Source of the DNA: Shimia abyssi
GTDB lineage: Bacteria; Pseudomonadota; Alphaproteobacteria; Rhodobacterales; Rhodobacteraceae
Length of the DNA stretch: 64,000 nucleotides
Assembly (NCBI RefSeq): GCF_003014475.1
Contig: NZ_PYGJ01000021.1
Location: forward strand, 1-64,000
Direction of reading: 5' to 3'
The notes under the pieces were generated by a model. The model saw nothing but the letters and a program-made list of their open reading frames with translations. It made no database searches and was not told where the DNA came from. A program made the translations under genes and the position numbers. Below are positions 8,287-17,700 of the stretch, one piece after another (position 1 is the stretch's first letter; each line of letters begins with the position of its first letter).

Positions 8287-9834
8287 TTAAAGGTCGTCTT
8301 TGACGACTTTGCCATCCTTCATCACCAAGTCAGCACGACAGTCATTGAGTTCATCTGGCGATGCGGTGAAGGGGTTCATATTGAGGACAACAAGATCGGC
8401 GGCTTGTCCGGGGGCGAGTGTGCTGCGGAAATGATCATGGCGCATCGCGTGGGCACCACCGGAGATGTAGGCATTGAGTGCCTGAGCAAAGGGGAGGGAC
8501 TCGCTCGGGCCGATGGGTTCGCCGCTGGGGGCGCGGCGTGTGATTGCGGCGGCAATGCCATCCCAAGGGGAAAGCGGGCCGGTGGGGGCGTCGGAGCTGA
8601 ACGCGAGGGCAACGTTTGCGGCCAATGCACTGGCGCCGGGGTAGACACAACCAAGCGCGCGCGGGCCAAGGCCACGGGCGATGCTGGTGCCCATGCGGTG
8701 CAGAAAGCCGGGTTGCGTGACAACATTGATACCAGCATTGGCAGCAGTATGCAGGCCTCCTTTGGGTGCGACAAAGAAGTGTTCGATGCGGTGGCGGCGT
8801 GATGTGTCATCGCCCTGGGCGGCGGTGATGGCATCAAGGGTTTGGCTGATGCCCCGGTCGCCAGTGGCGTGCACGGCAATACGCCATCCGGCGGCGTGGG
8901 CGGCGGTGAGCTGGGACTGTAAGACGCCGGGGGGATGCATGACATCGCCCATCGTGTCGATGTCGCAATAGGGTTCAGACAACGCGCCGGTGCGCCCGCC
9001 TATGATGCCGTCTGCAAAGAATTTCAGGGTTTCGGATGACCAGTTTGCATCCCATTGCGGCGTGAGTGCGCGGGCGGCGGCCTGATCTGTGGTGAGTTCG
9101 TTCATGAACCCCAATCGCACCGGGATGTTTCCGGCGGCGCGCAGTTTGGTCCAGATTGCAGCCTCGCGGTCATAGCCAAGAGTGAAGCCGACGGCGGCTT
9201 CGACCAGTGAGGTGAGCCCGTAGGCGAGGCATTGATCGATAACTGCGCTAATTTCAGACAGGATCTGAGCGTCGGGCGGAGCTGGTGCGCGTGCGAAAAT
9301 CCACGCGGCCGCGGCTTCGTCGGCTTGGCCGGTCAGGTTGCCAGCGGCGTCGCGTCGGAAACTGCCAGATGCAACATTGGGTTGCCGGGTTAGCAGGCCA
9401 AGCGCATTGAGCGCTGCCGTGTTGAGGATGGCGACATGGCCACAGTAGCGGCGCAGGAATACCGGGGTGTCGGGGAAGGCAGCGTCAAGCTCGGCGCGGG
9501 TGGGCAGGCGCGCCTCGGTAAAGGTGTCTTCGACCAGAACGGCCGCTTGCAGCCAGCCGCCGTGGCGACGCGCATCCGGGACTTGGTGCAACGCGTCAAT
9601 CAGGGCCGGGATCGAAGTGATGCGCGCCGCGGCAATGTCGAGCTGCAGGCGGAATAGCGCGAGAGGGAAGATATGGAGATGTGCATCGGTGAGACCCGGC
9701 AAAACGATACGGCCCCCCAGGTCGCGTTTGGGGCCGTCGAAGTGCGTCCCGACATAAGCGCCATTCAGCGCGATTTCAGAATGCGGGGCTGTGTCAGTGG
9801 CGTCGCAATAGACTTGCGCATTGGTAAGAAGCAC
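8287..9834 (-). CDS. YtcJ-type metal-dependent amidohydrolase
   Basis: A 515-residue amidohydrolase_3 protein. The TIM-barrel metal site is visible: DAHLH after LPGLT near residue 45, HATGDRG, HRIEHFFV, and SSDAPTGPLSPWDGIAAA with the last Asp. A small beta-sandwich is made by N- and C-terminal segments (LTNAQVYCD and AADLVVLNMNPF). I place the start at GTG 9834, which has AGGGGA about seven bases upstream; the longer frame begins in unrelated sequence. The gene is convergent with the IclR gene (5-base gap) and divergent from the Rieske genes. Members of this family hydrolyse amide, urea or formamide bonds. In context it could release an amine or acyl group from a cluster intermediate, but the substrate is not predictable. 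Confidence 0.82.
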   Translation of the reverse strand: MLLTNAQVYCDATDTAPHSEIALNGAYVGTHFDGPKRDLGGRIVLPGLTDAHLHIFPLALFRLQLDIAAARITSIPALIDALHQVPDARRHGGWLQAAVLVEDTFTEARLPTRAELDAAFPDTPVFLRRYCGHVAILNTAALNALGLLTRQPNVASGSFRRDAAGNLTGQADEAAAAWIFARAPAPPDAQILSEISAVIDQCLAYGLTSLVEAAVGFTLGYDREAAIWTKLRAAGNIPVRLGFMNELTTDQAAARALTPQWDANWSSETLKFFADGIIGGRTGALSEPYCDIDTMGDVMHPPGVLQSQLTAAHAAGWRIAVHATGDRGISQTLDAITAAQGDDTSRRHRIEHFFVAPKGGLHTAANAGINVVTQPGFLHRMGTSIARGLGPRALGCVYPGASALAANVALAFSSDAPTGPLSPWDGIAAAITRRAPSGEPIGPSESLPFAQALNAYISGGAHAMRHDHFRSTLAPGQAADLVVLNMNPFTASPDELNDCRADLVMKDGKVVKDDL

Positions 9835-9976
9835 AGGATTTCCCCTTGGTTGCGTGATGTGCAGTATTGGCCTGGGACGGCGATGCGCCAAGCGAATGTT
9901 GACAGATTGCCGGCAGCGCAGATAGCAATGATGTCAAACTGGTCGAATAACGCACAAAACGATAGGAGGTGTTCGC

Positions 9977-10369
9977 ATGAAAGACACCCCGATCCCTAGG
10001 ACAATTGTGATTGAGGGCACAGGCCCCTGGCTGAGGCTGGGCCCGGTTGAGATGCTTGAGATTGTGCGACCTGTCGTTCCAGTGGAGTTGAATGGCCAAC
10101 GGTTGGTTCTGTTTCGCGATGACGACGGAAAAATGGGCCTGATTGGGCGGCAGTGTCCGCACCGAGGCGCTGATCTTTGCTATGGGCGGTTGGAAGATAA
10201 TGGGTTGAGATGTCCGTTTCATGGCTGGCATTTTGATCGCACAGGGCAATGCGTAGAGCAGCCTGCCGAACCTGAGGGTTCGCAGATGTGGAAGGCCATC
10301 AAGGTGCCTATGATCCCGGTGCAGGTGCGAGACGGGGTGATCTGGGCCAATTTGGGAGAGGTTTCATGA
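9977..10369 (+). CDS. Stand-alone Rieske [2Fe-2S] protein
   Basis: A 130-residue protein made of little but a Rieske domain. The ligand set is complete: Cys60 and His62 in CPHRG, and Cys79 and His82 in CPFHGW, with 16 residues between the pairs. The spacing and flanks resemble the N-terminal half of phthalate-dioxygenase-type oxygenase alpha subunits rather than classical bacterial Rieske ferredoxins: it has VELNGQRLVLFRDDDG before the cluster and a VRDGVIWANLGE strand after it. A strong GGAGG precedes the ATG. Its stop codon overlaps the ATG of the next gene (ATGA), indicating translational coupling with a catalytic subunit that lacks the cluster ligands. It probably delivers electrons to the mononuclear iron in that partner. 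Confidence 0.85.
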   Translation: MKDTPIPRTIVIEGTGPWLRLGPVEMLEIVRPVVPVELNGQRLVLFRDDDGKMGLIGRQCPHRGADLCYGRLEDNGLRCPFHGWHFDRTGQCVEQPAEPEGSQMWKAIKVPMIPVQVRDGVIWANLGEVS

Positions 10370-11589
10370 TTTCACAGCAGTTGAACGATTCGATCACGCG
10401 TGTCGGGCCAGACAGCGCGGCGGGGGCGGTGCTGCGGTGTTATTGGCAACCAGCTGCATTGATTGAGGAGTTGGAGTATCAGAATCCGGCACCGGTGAAC
10501 CTTTTGGGGGAGCGGTTGGCATTGTGGCGGGATGATACGGGAAGTTTCGTTTTGGCGGCGCGAAAAGCGGAGGCGGGGGAGCCATCGGTGTACCATCCGG
10601 GGCCGGAGCAGATAGAGGCGGAGCCGGGCGGGGCGGTGTATCCTGTGGTGGAGAAAAAGGGCGTAGTATTTGCCTATCTGGGTGACGGTCCCGTGCCCGA
10701 ATTTCCAAACCTTGATTGTTTTCGCGCGGATGACAGCCATGTTTTTGCCTTTAAGGGGCTGTGGGAGTGCAATTGGTTGCAGGCGCTGGAGATTGGCATC
10801 GATCCGGCGCACGCGTCTTTTTTACATCGGTTTCTGGAGGATGAAGACCCGGACGAGGGCTATGGCAAGCAGTTTCGCGACCAGGTGGCCAATACCAACA
10901 TTCCAATGACTCGTGTCTTGCGAGAATTTCCTAGACCACAGATTGAGGTGGATGAGACCAACTATGGACTGAAGATCACGGCGCTCCGGCATTTGGAGAA
11001 TGGGCAAACCCATGTGCGGGTCACGAACCAGATTTTCCCTGAGGCAATTTGTATCCCGATGTCGCGTGAAATGACGATCACGCAGTGGCATGTGCCGGTG
11101 GATGACGAGACCTGTTATTGGATGACGATGTTCACCAGTTTTCGAGACCCGGTGAACAAGGCGCTGATGCGGGAACAGCGGCTCGAGGAACATGTTTTAC
11201 CCACTTATGCGCCATTGAAACATAAGGGCAATCACTATGGGTACGATCCCAAGGAGCAGGAGAGCGTGACCTATACGGGCATGGGGCTGGATATCAACGT
11301 GCACGATCAATGGGCGGTCGAAGGCATGGGGGCCATTCAGGACCGCACTCAGGAACATTTGGGCCGCTCAGATGTGGCGATCATTCGGTATCGACGCATG
11401 TTGCGAGAGGCAATTGCAGCGTTGGACCGCGGCGACCGCGACGCGTTGCCGATGCAGGGGGAAGAAACATCGGGCATTATTGGCCCGTTATCCAACGACA
11501 CGATTGCACCAACCGCGAATTGGTCCGGAGCCAGCCGCGAGGCTGATCTGGAGCGGCGGTCCGGGTGCCCGTGGGATGCATCTGTTTGA
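10366..11589 (+). CDS. Rieske-type oxygenase catalytic subunit lacking its own Fe-S ligands
   Basis: A 407-residue homologue of phthalate 4,5-dioxygenase-type alpha subunits. Residues about 20-110 keep the outline of a Rieske domain (LRCYWQPAALIEEL, NLLGERLALWRDDTG, then VYPVVEKKGVVFAYLG), but the whole segment that should hold CPHRG and CxxHGW is replaced by a short AARKAEAGEPSVYHPGPEQ stretch with no Cys. The catalytic domain is intact: NWLQALEIGIDPAHASFLHR gives the iron ligands Asp146/His149/His154 in the family spacing, and a DINVHDQWAVEGMG block is near the C-terminus. It starts inside the stop codon of the Rieske gene. I infer that the two proteins form one oxygenase. A reductase is not encoded nearby. 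Confidence 0.82.
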   Translation: MISQQLNDSITRVGPDSAAGAVLRCYWQPAALIEELEYQNPAPVNLLGERLALWRDDTGSFVLAARKAEAGEPSVYHPGPEQIEAEPGGAVYPVVEKKGVVFAYLGDGPVPEFPNLDCFRADDSHVFAFKGLWECNWLQALEIGIDPAHASFLHRFLEDEDPDEGYGKQFRDQVANTNIPMTRVLREFPRPQIEVDETNYGLKITALRHLENGQTHVRVTNQIFPEAICIPMSREMTITQWHVPVDDETCYWMTMFTSFRDPVNKALMREQRLEEHVLPTYAPLKHKGNHYGYDPKEQESVTYTGMGLDINVHDQWAVEGMGAIQDRTQEHLGRSDVAIIRYRRMLREAIAALDRGDRDALPMQGEETSGIIGPLSNDTIAPTANWSGASREADLERRSGCPWDASV

Positions 11590-12230
11590 CAGGGGGCATT
11601 CCGGTACGCGCTGAGGTCTTTGAGGAGGCAATTGACGGATATTTTCCATTGCGGGTCTCGTTGGGCCATTTGTTGGCACGGCATGGGTTTTGCAGCGCAT
11701 GGGTGGTGATAAGGGTGGCGCCGATTATGGATGTTCCGGGGCTGGCCCGCGAAGCGCCTGTGCCGCTGAAATTGGACACGGCATGGGGTGGTCAAGCGGA
11801 TTGGCTGGCCGTGTGTATCGCGGCTGGCGGCATGTCCGGACGCGGTATCTGGCGATGGACTGACCCGTCGCGCAGAGCGGCGACCTTGCCCGAGGATATC
11901 CGGCTGGCAGAGCCAGCGTTTGTGCGCGGTATTGGGTTTTTTGAAGGGGACATAGAGGCCGGTGCGCTGGGCAGTATCGCGTCGCGGCCAGAGTCAAAAG
12001 TTGCCATATGTTCGGGGCGCAAGTGTGCTAGCGGGGCGTGCGCGCGCGCGCAGTGTTGGCCTATTTCGGGATGTGTCGGGATCATGCGCAACACGGATGA
12101 TCATCGGAGAGCTGGGTGCGATATTGGGACAAATAGCGCAAAATCGTTCTTGCTGATTCATATGGATTCGGAGGAAAATTCGCCATTTGGGCGACTCTTC
12201 ATAGACGGGATGAGTGGGTTGAAAGCCTAA
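11586..12230 (+). CDS. Uncharacterised protein after the oxygenase, possibly frameshifted
   Basis: A reading frame overlapping the end of the oxygenase gene (TTG at 11586, no convincing ribosome site). Residues up to about 135 have protein-like composition and codon use like the neighbours (LRVSLGHLLARHGF, WGGQADWLAVCIAAGGM, FVRGIGFFEGDIEAGALG). After about 11980 the frame becomes rich in Cys and Arg and looks non-coding, while the +1 frame (RARSVGLFRDVSG, RMIIGELGAILGQIAQN) looks better, suggesting a frameshift or a decayed gene. I do not recognise the family. It could also be non-coding sequence. Confidence 0.3.
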   Translation: MTGGIPVRAEVFEEAIDGYFPLRVSLGHLLARHGFCSAWVVIRVAPIMDVPGLAREAPVPLKLDTAWGGQADWLAVCIAAGGMSGRGIWRWTDPSRRAATLPEDIRLAEPAFVRGIGFFEGDIEAGALGSIASRPESKVAICSGRKCASGACARAQCWPISGCVGIMRNTDDHRRAGCDIGTNSAKSFLLIHMDSEENSPFGRLFIDGMSGLKA

Positions 12231-12432
12231 GAATTGGCCTTAGAAAACAGTGATTAGGCGTATTTTGTCGCCATTATGGAATTAGTGGTTAGGTTTCCAT
12301 TGGTATTGTTTCTCTCACTTATCAGTGATGCCGGGGTTATGTTAAAATTCTTGAATATTTTGACGTTTTGGCTGACGATTAAAGACGGCAAACGGAATAA
12401 TTGCAGCCAATTTTTTATTCGGGGGAGCAGGA

Positions 12433-14790
12433 ATGATTTGTCCTGCCGCAAAGAGACGACGGACACGTACGGCTCTGGTTTTTGTGCTGGTGGCGTTACC
12501 TGTTTTGTTCGCAAGCGGACGCGAGCCTGTAAGTGCGGAGGTGGACCCATTCTCTGCGCCCTATGAATTGGTGCGTTATGGCGGCGATGAAACGCTGCGC
12601 GATTTTGTGGCGAAACACCTGAATGATCCTGACCTGTGGCCCACCGTATTGAAGATCAACAAAATGGCGTCTCCGGCGGATCTGGAACCCGGAGCGGTAT
12701 TGGAGATGCCAGTTCAGCAGGTGGCCTTGGCGGACGACGCATTGATGACGTCGCTTGCGGCGATTCAAAGGGCGACAGCAGAAGGGGCGCGCCTGTTTGC
12801 TCCTGACGAAATTGGCAGCGCGATCAATGATCGGGATGCCGCCGTTGAGCGGCGCGGTGATGGTGAATGGCGCGAAGTTGTGGCCTTTGCCGGGTCTGCA
12901 ACGGTTCATGCAACTGAGGCGTTTGAGATTGCCGTTGCACAGCGGGACAAGGCCGCGGAAGCGCTGATCACTGATATTCATGGTGATGTTGAGGGGCGCG
13001 ACCCCACAGAGGCAGCATGGTCTGATCGGGACTTGAACGACATTCTTGTTGAGTTTGAGCGGCTGCGCACCCTGTCCAATTCGACCACACAGGTGACGTT
13101 TCGTGATCTGAGCCGATTGCGGCTGAACCCCAATTCCAACGCGACGATCCAGCGAATGCGATCAGACCCGTTGACCGGCAAGGAGGTTACCAAGGTCAGT
13201 TTGGCCGAGGGTGATTTTTATGCGCTTTTGAACCAGCTGTCGGATCGCGACAGCTTTGAGATTGATGTGCCGGGGATCAAGACAACGACGGATTCAGATG
13301 ATTTCTGGATCAAGAATGACGCCGATAGTGCCTTGTTTGTGAACTATGACACGGCTGCTCTGGATATTGATTCTGCGGGGGCGGCGGTGTCGCTTGGTCA
13401 GGACGAAGGCGTCGTGATTGGGCGGGACGGGACCACCTCGCGAGCGGAGGTGCTGGAGCGCACATTGCTGTCCAGCCCAGACAATCGCGCGGATGTTTAC
13501 GGCAATGCGGTTGAGCTGGCATGGCAGGCCTATCCTGACGCGGCGGGGTATTGGTTTGAGGTTGCGGGGGATCCGGGGTTCAATCGAATGATCGCATCTG
13601 AATGGGGTGTGAAAGAAACCGGGTTCCGTGTCGCCGCGCTTGAACCCGGTGTGCATTTCTGGCGCGTCGCGGCGTTGGACCAATTGGGACTGCCCGGAAA
13701 ATGGAGCGAGGTGCGCGAGTTTGAATTGCGCATCGATAATACGCCGCCGTTTCTGACGCTTTTTGCGCCTGGTGAAGGCGAATTGTTCGAGGCGGACCGC
13801 GTAGAATTGCTGGGCGCATCTGAGAGCGGCGTTACGCTGACATTGAATGGTCAGGCGGTCGAGGTGGCGGAAGACGGCAGTTTTCTGTTGGCAGCGGCGC
13901 TGATTGAGGGGAACAACCAACTGGTGATTGTTGCGACGGATGCGGCAGGCAACCGGTCGGAAAAGCGCCGGCAGGTGGTGTATGTACCCAAAACGTCGGT
14001 GGAGATCATAGTTGATCCGAACCTGCCACGCAGTGGCGACGTTCTGGTCAGCCGAACCGGCGAGATGACGTTGCTCGGAACAAGTTCGGCGCAGGCTGGA
14101 TTAGAGATGTTATTGCGTGACGGAGCAGGGGCCGAAATTGGGCGCACACGGATTGGCGGCGGCGGCGCATTTGGCATCACGGTGCCGGTGAGCGAGGTGG
14201 TCGCAGGGTTTTCGCTGGAGGTGCTGAGCCAGGGCGGTAGTGGGCTGGGTTCGGTGGCGTTTCAGGTGCAGCGCGACAGCGTAGCGCCCGAGATCGTGCT
14301 GGATGTACCGCCACCACGCGCAACATCCGAGGATGTGCTGGACCTGACCGGAGAGATTGGTGACGCGGTGGCGGCAACGCTGAGCGGGGAAGAGTTGGAG
14401 ATTTTTGACGGGTTTTTTGCTACGCAAGTGACCCTTGAGCCGGGAACCAACGTGTTTGAGTTCCAGGCCGAGGACGCGGCAGGCAATGCGAGTGTGTTGG
14501 TTGTTGAGACGGTTTTGGACCTTGAGCCACCCGAAATTCTGGACGCTCAGATGACGCGCCCGAATGGGAAGGGTGGTGCGATCGAGATCGTGGTGCAGGC
14601 GCAGGATGCGTCGGGGCTGCGGCAGGCTGCTCCATATCTGGTCGAGGTCGGGGACGAGGAATTTGAAGGATACCTGCGCTGTGACAGCGCCAATGGTGTG
14701 TGCCGGGCCAATGTGCCTGCGACGCCGGGCGAGATGAACCTCATTGAGGTGATCGTGCAGGACTATGCAGGGAACGAGGCAATCCGGTGA
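12433..14790 (+). CDS. LysM/FecR/Ig-like envelope protein
   Basis: A 785-residue exported protein. A signal peptide follows a basic start ([20 protein letters not shown]). A LysM-like segment at about residues 35-90 ([17 protein letters not shown], then [10 protein letters not shown]) suggests glycan contact. Residues about 215-335 match FecR-domain proteins ([15 protein letters not shown], then [20 protein letters not shown]). Next comes a fibronectin-like unit ([20 protein letters not shown]), and the rest is a series of Ig-like units of the glucodextranase-B type ([31 protein letters not shown]). GGGGAGCAGGA precedes the ATG. The last four bases overlap the next gene, so the trio 12433-21415 is one operon. 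No TM segment other than the signal is seen, so it is probably periplasmic or surface attached. Confidence 0.75.
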   Translation: MICPAAKRRRTRTALVFVLVALPVLFASGREPVSAEVDPFSAPYELVRYGGDETLRDFVAKHLNDPDLWPTVLKINKMASPADLEPGAVLEMPVQQVALADDALMTSLAAIQRATAEGARLFAPDEIGSAINDRDAAVERRGDGEWREVVAFAGSATVHATEAFEIAVAQRDKAAEALITDIHGDVEGRDPTEAAWSDRDLNDILVEFERLRTLSNSTTQVTFRDLSRLRLNPNSNATIQRMRSDPLTGKEVTKVSLAEGDFYALLNQLSDRDSFEIDVPGIKTTTDSDDFWIKNDADSALFVNYDTAALDIDSAGAAVSLGQDEGVVIGRDGTTSRAEVLERTLLSSPDNRADVYGNAVELAWQAYPDAAGYWFEVAGDPGFNRMIASEWGVKETGFRVAALEPGVHFWRVAALDQLGLPGKWSEVREFELRIDNTPPFLTLFAPGEGELFEADRVELLGASESGVTLTLNGQAVEVAEDGSFLLAAALIEGNNQLVIVATDAAGNRSEKRRQVVYVPKTSVEIIVDPNLPRSGDVLVSRTGEMTLLGTSSAQAGLEMLLRDGAGAEIGRTRIGGGGAFGITVPVSEVVAGFSLEVLSQGGSGLGSVAFQVQRDSVAPEIVLDVPPPRATSEDVLDLTGEIGDAVAATLSGEELEIFDGFFATQVTLEPGTNVFEFQAEDAAGNASVLVVETVLDLEPPEILDAQMTRPNGKGGAIEIVVQAQDASGLRQAAPYLVEVGDEEFEGYLRCDSANGVCRANVPATPGEMNLIEVIVQDYAGNEAIR

Positions 14791-17700
14791 TGGCAATGAA
14801 AGAACTGAAACGCTGCGTTTCGCGGCTGGGGATTTGCGCGGCCATGGTTTTGGGGGGCGCACTGGGTGCGTCTGGACAAGACTTGGCCCCACCGCCCGAT
14901 CATGGTTTGCTGGTGGTCTATGGTGTTCTTGCGCCGACGCGCGAAGGCGACATCGACCACAAGGAGACGATTTACTTCAGCGTTCCCAAGGATTTGCGGG
15001 ATCGGTTTTACGTTCGTGTGTTCGATCCGGAAATGAGTGGTGAACATGACTTCCGCTATGGCGGGGCAGGTAATACACAAACGATTTACCGCGTGAGCGG
15101 GGGCGAGGGCGCTTATTCTGACATGGCGATGCCTGAGCCTGTGGCCAATGGATCGCGGCCACAAAAGCTACGCCGGGCCGAGCTTATGGCGGAGATGCCG
15201 GGCAAGGTGCTGCGCGAAGAGACATTTGGCAGTGATGCGGCGACAGATGGTGAGTGGGTATCGATTGGTTCGGTACGGGCACGCCAAGGCGAAGTGATCG
15301 GGGATCGGGCATGGTTCCGGTTGGATGTGCTGGGCGCGGATGGGGACGATGGCAACGGGTTCAACGTGGATGTGAGCCTTGCCCGAGATGTGCATCGCCG
15401 CCCCGAAGGGTTGCAGATGGTGGCCTATCAGCCGACCATTCGCTGGCCCGGTGGCACTATTGGCACAAGGGTTGAATTCCAGAACCCCGGTGGTGGACCG
15501 ATCGTCGTTCAGAACTTTGACGGCGCTGCGGCGGATTTGCGGTTGAACCGGATGTATTCGGATATTGCGCTGCGGGCGTCGGGACAGGATACATGGGCCA
15601 GCGAAGAGGCGCGCCCGGAAGAAGAGCTGCTGGCGATCACGCTGAAAGGTGGATTTGAAACGCCCAACGACATCACGCTGCGGATTTTTGATCAAGCGGG
15701 CAAGGTGCTGCCGATCATGATGCCACCGCGTCAGGCCCCGGAACCAGAGCGGCCGCAGGCGCTGCCAAGGGCCAGAGAGTTGGCGGATTGTACGTCAGTG
15801 GCGTTTGACGGCACGTATGAGGGGGCCGATCCGCTGTTGGGCTATCGCTGGGATTATGGCGACGGGTCGTCGTCGCAAGAGCCGGTGATTGTTTACAGCT
15901 ATCTCAGCCCCGGTCGTTACGACGCGCGGTTGAGGGTGCTGGAGCCCGGTACGCGCGCGGCGCGCGGTTGGGAAAACACGGTCCCGGTACATGTCCGATC
16001 GGCACCGCGTGCAGTGGCGGGCAATCCGATAACCGTGGCACCGGGGGATGTGGTGCCGTTTGATGCCAGCGCCAGCCAGCCAAGCGACAGCCCTATCACC
16101 AGCTATCTCTGGACCTTTGGTGATGGCGCAGTGTCCAATCTGGCCCAAACCGACAAGATGTATGCTGAGCCCGGTGCCTATCGGGTTGTGTTGCGGGTCA
16201 TGGACGGCAGCAATCATCCCTGTAATTTCGGCGTTGCGACGAGGTTGGTGAATGTGAATTTCCCACCGGTGGCCGAGGCAGGCACGGATCTGAGCTCGAT
16301 TGTTGGGCGCCCGGTGTCGCTGGACGGATCAGCCAGCTATGACGTGGATGGCACGGTTGTTGATCATGACTGGGATATGGGGGACGGCACCGAGATTGAC
16401 GGTGCACGGGTCACGCATATCTACACCGAGCCAGGGGTTTACCGCGTGGCTTTGGCAGTGACGGATGATAGCGGCGTGTCGAACGAGACAACGCGCGATT
16501 ATCTGACGATCAAGGTGAACGCGCCGCCCGTGCCCTTAATCGAAGGCCCAACCGAGCCAATTGCGGTCGGCGAAGCTGTGCTGATGGATGGGCGCAAGTC
16601 CAGCGATGCGGATGGCGTGATCCTGAGCCATCTGTGGGACTTTGGTGATGGGGCGATTGGTGAAGGTGAAGCGGCGGAATATGCTTGGGCGCGGCCCGGA
16701 GTATACGAGGTCACGCTGACGGTGATTGATAATTCGGGCACCGCCTCGGCCACACAGAGCGCGCGGTTTGAGGTGATTGTGAACACACGCCCAATTGCGG
16801 ATGCCGGTGCGGATCAGTTTGTAACCGCGTCGGATGTGCAGTTTGACGGCGGTGCATCGCGCGATATTGACGGCAAGATTTCTCAGTATCTTTGGGAATT
16901 TGGCGATGGCCGAACCGGCATGGGGCCGCGCCCGGTGCATTCTTATTTGCGCCCAGGTATGTACGAAGTTGCGCTGACTGTTACCGACGATAGTGGTGCC
17001 CCCCAAAGCAGCCATCGCGATACAATGACAGTTACGGTGAATGCGTCGCCCATCGCGGATGCGGGGCCTGCGCTAACAGTGGCTCCGGGTGAGGAATTTG
17101 TGCTCGACGCAGGTGCGTCGGTTGATCCGGATGGGCGGATTGCTGGGTTTGAGTGGCGGTTCAACGATGGTGCCACGAAACCGGGGGAGCGTGTCAGCCA
17201 TGTGTTGGAGCAACCTGGATTGCACCGCATCCTGCTGAAAGTCACAGATGATTTTTCCGGGGGCGGGGCGAGTGATGAGTCCGAGGTGTTGATCACTGTG
17301 AATGCGCAACCTATCGCTGAAGCGGGGCCAGATGTGCGCATTGCGCCGGATGAAACCGTGCGATTTGATGCGCGTGGATCGTTTGATCGGGATGGCAAGC
17401 TGGCCGAATATCGCTGGGAGTTTGATGACCTTCAGACGCCTCTGGAGGCCGCAATGATCGAGCGTGCCTGGCCAACGGCGGGCATTTTCAATGCGCGACT
17501 TGTGGTGCGGGACGATAGCGGCGTGGCCAACTCGACCGCGACGGACACCGTGACAATCCGTGTGAACCATCGCCCCGAGGCCGAGGCCGGCCCTGTGGTT
17601 GATACAGATCGCCTGCTGGTCCAGTTGGACGCGGGTGGGTCAAGCGATGCGGATGGCGACAACCTTGTTTACATGTGGGATTTTGGCGATGGTTCGCAGC

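Noticed and set aside
10288-10365. N-terminal extension of the oxygenase catalytic subunit from 10288
   Set aside because: Those codons are the shadow of the Rieske gene in another frame. The ATG at 10366 in the ATGA overlap starts the family-like sequence.
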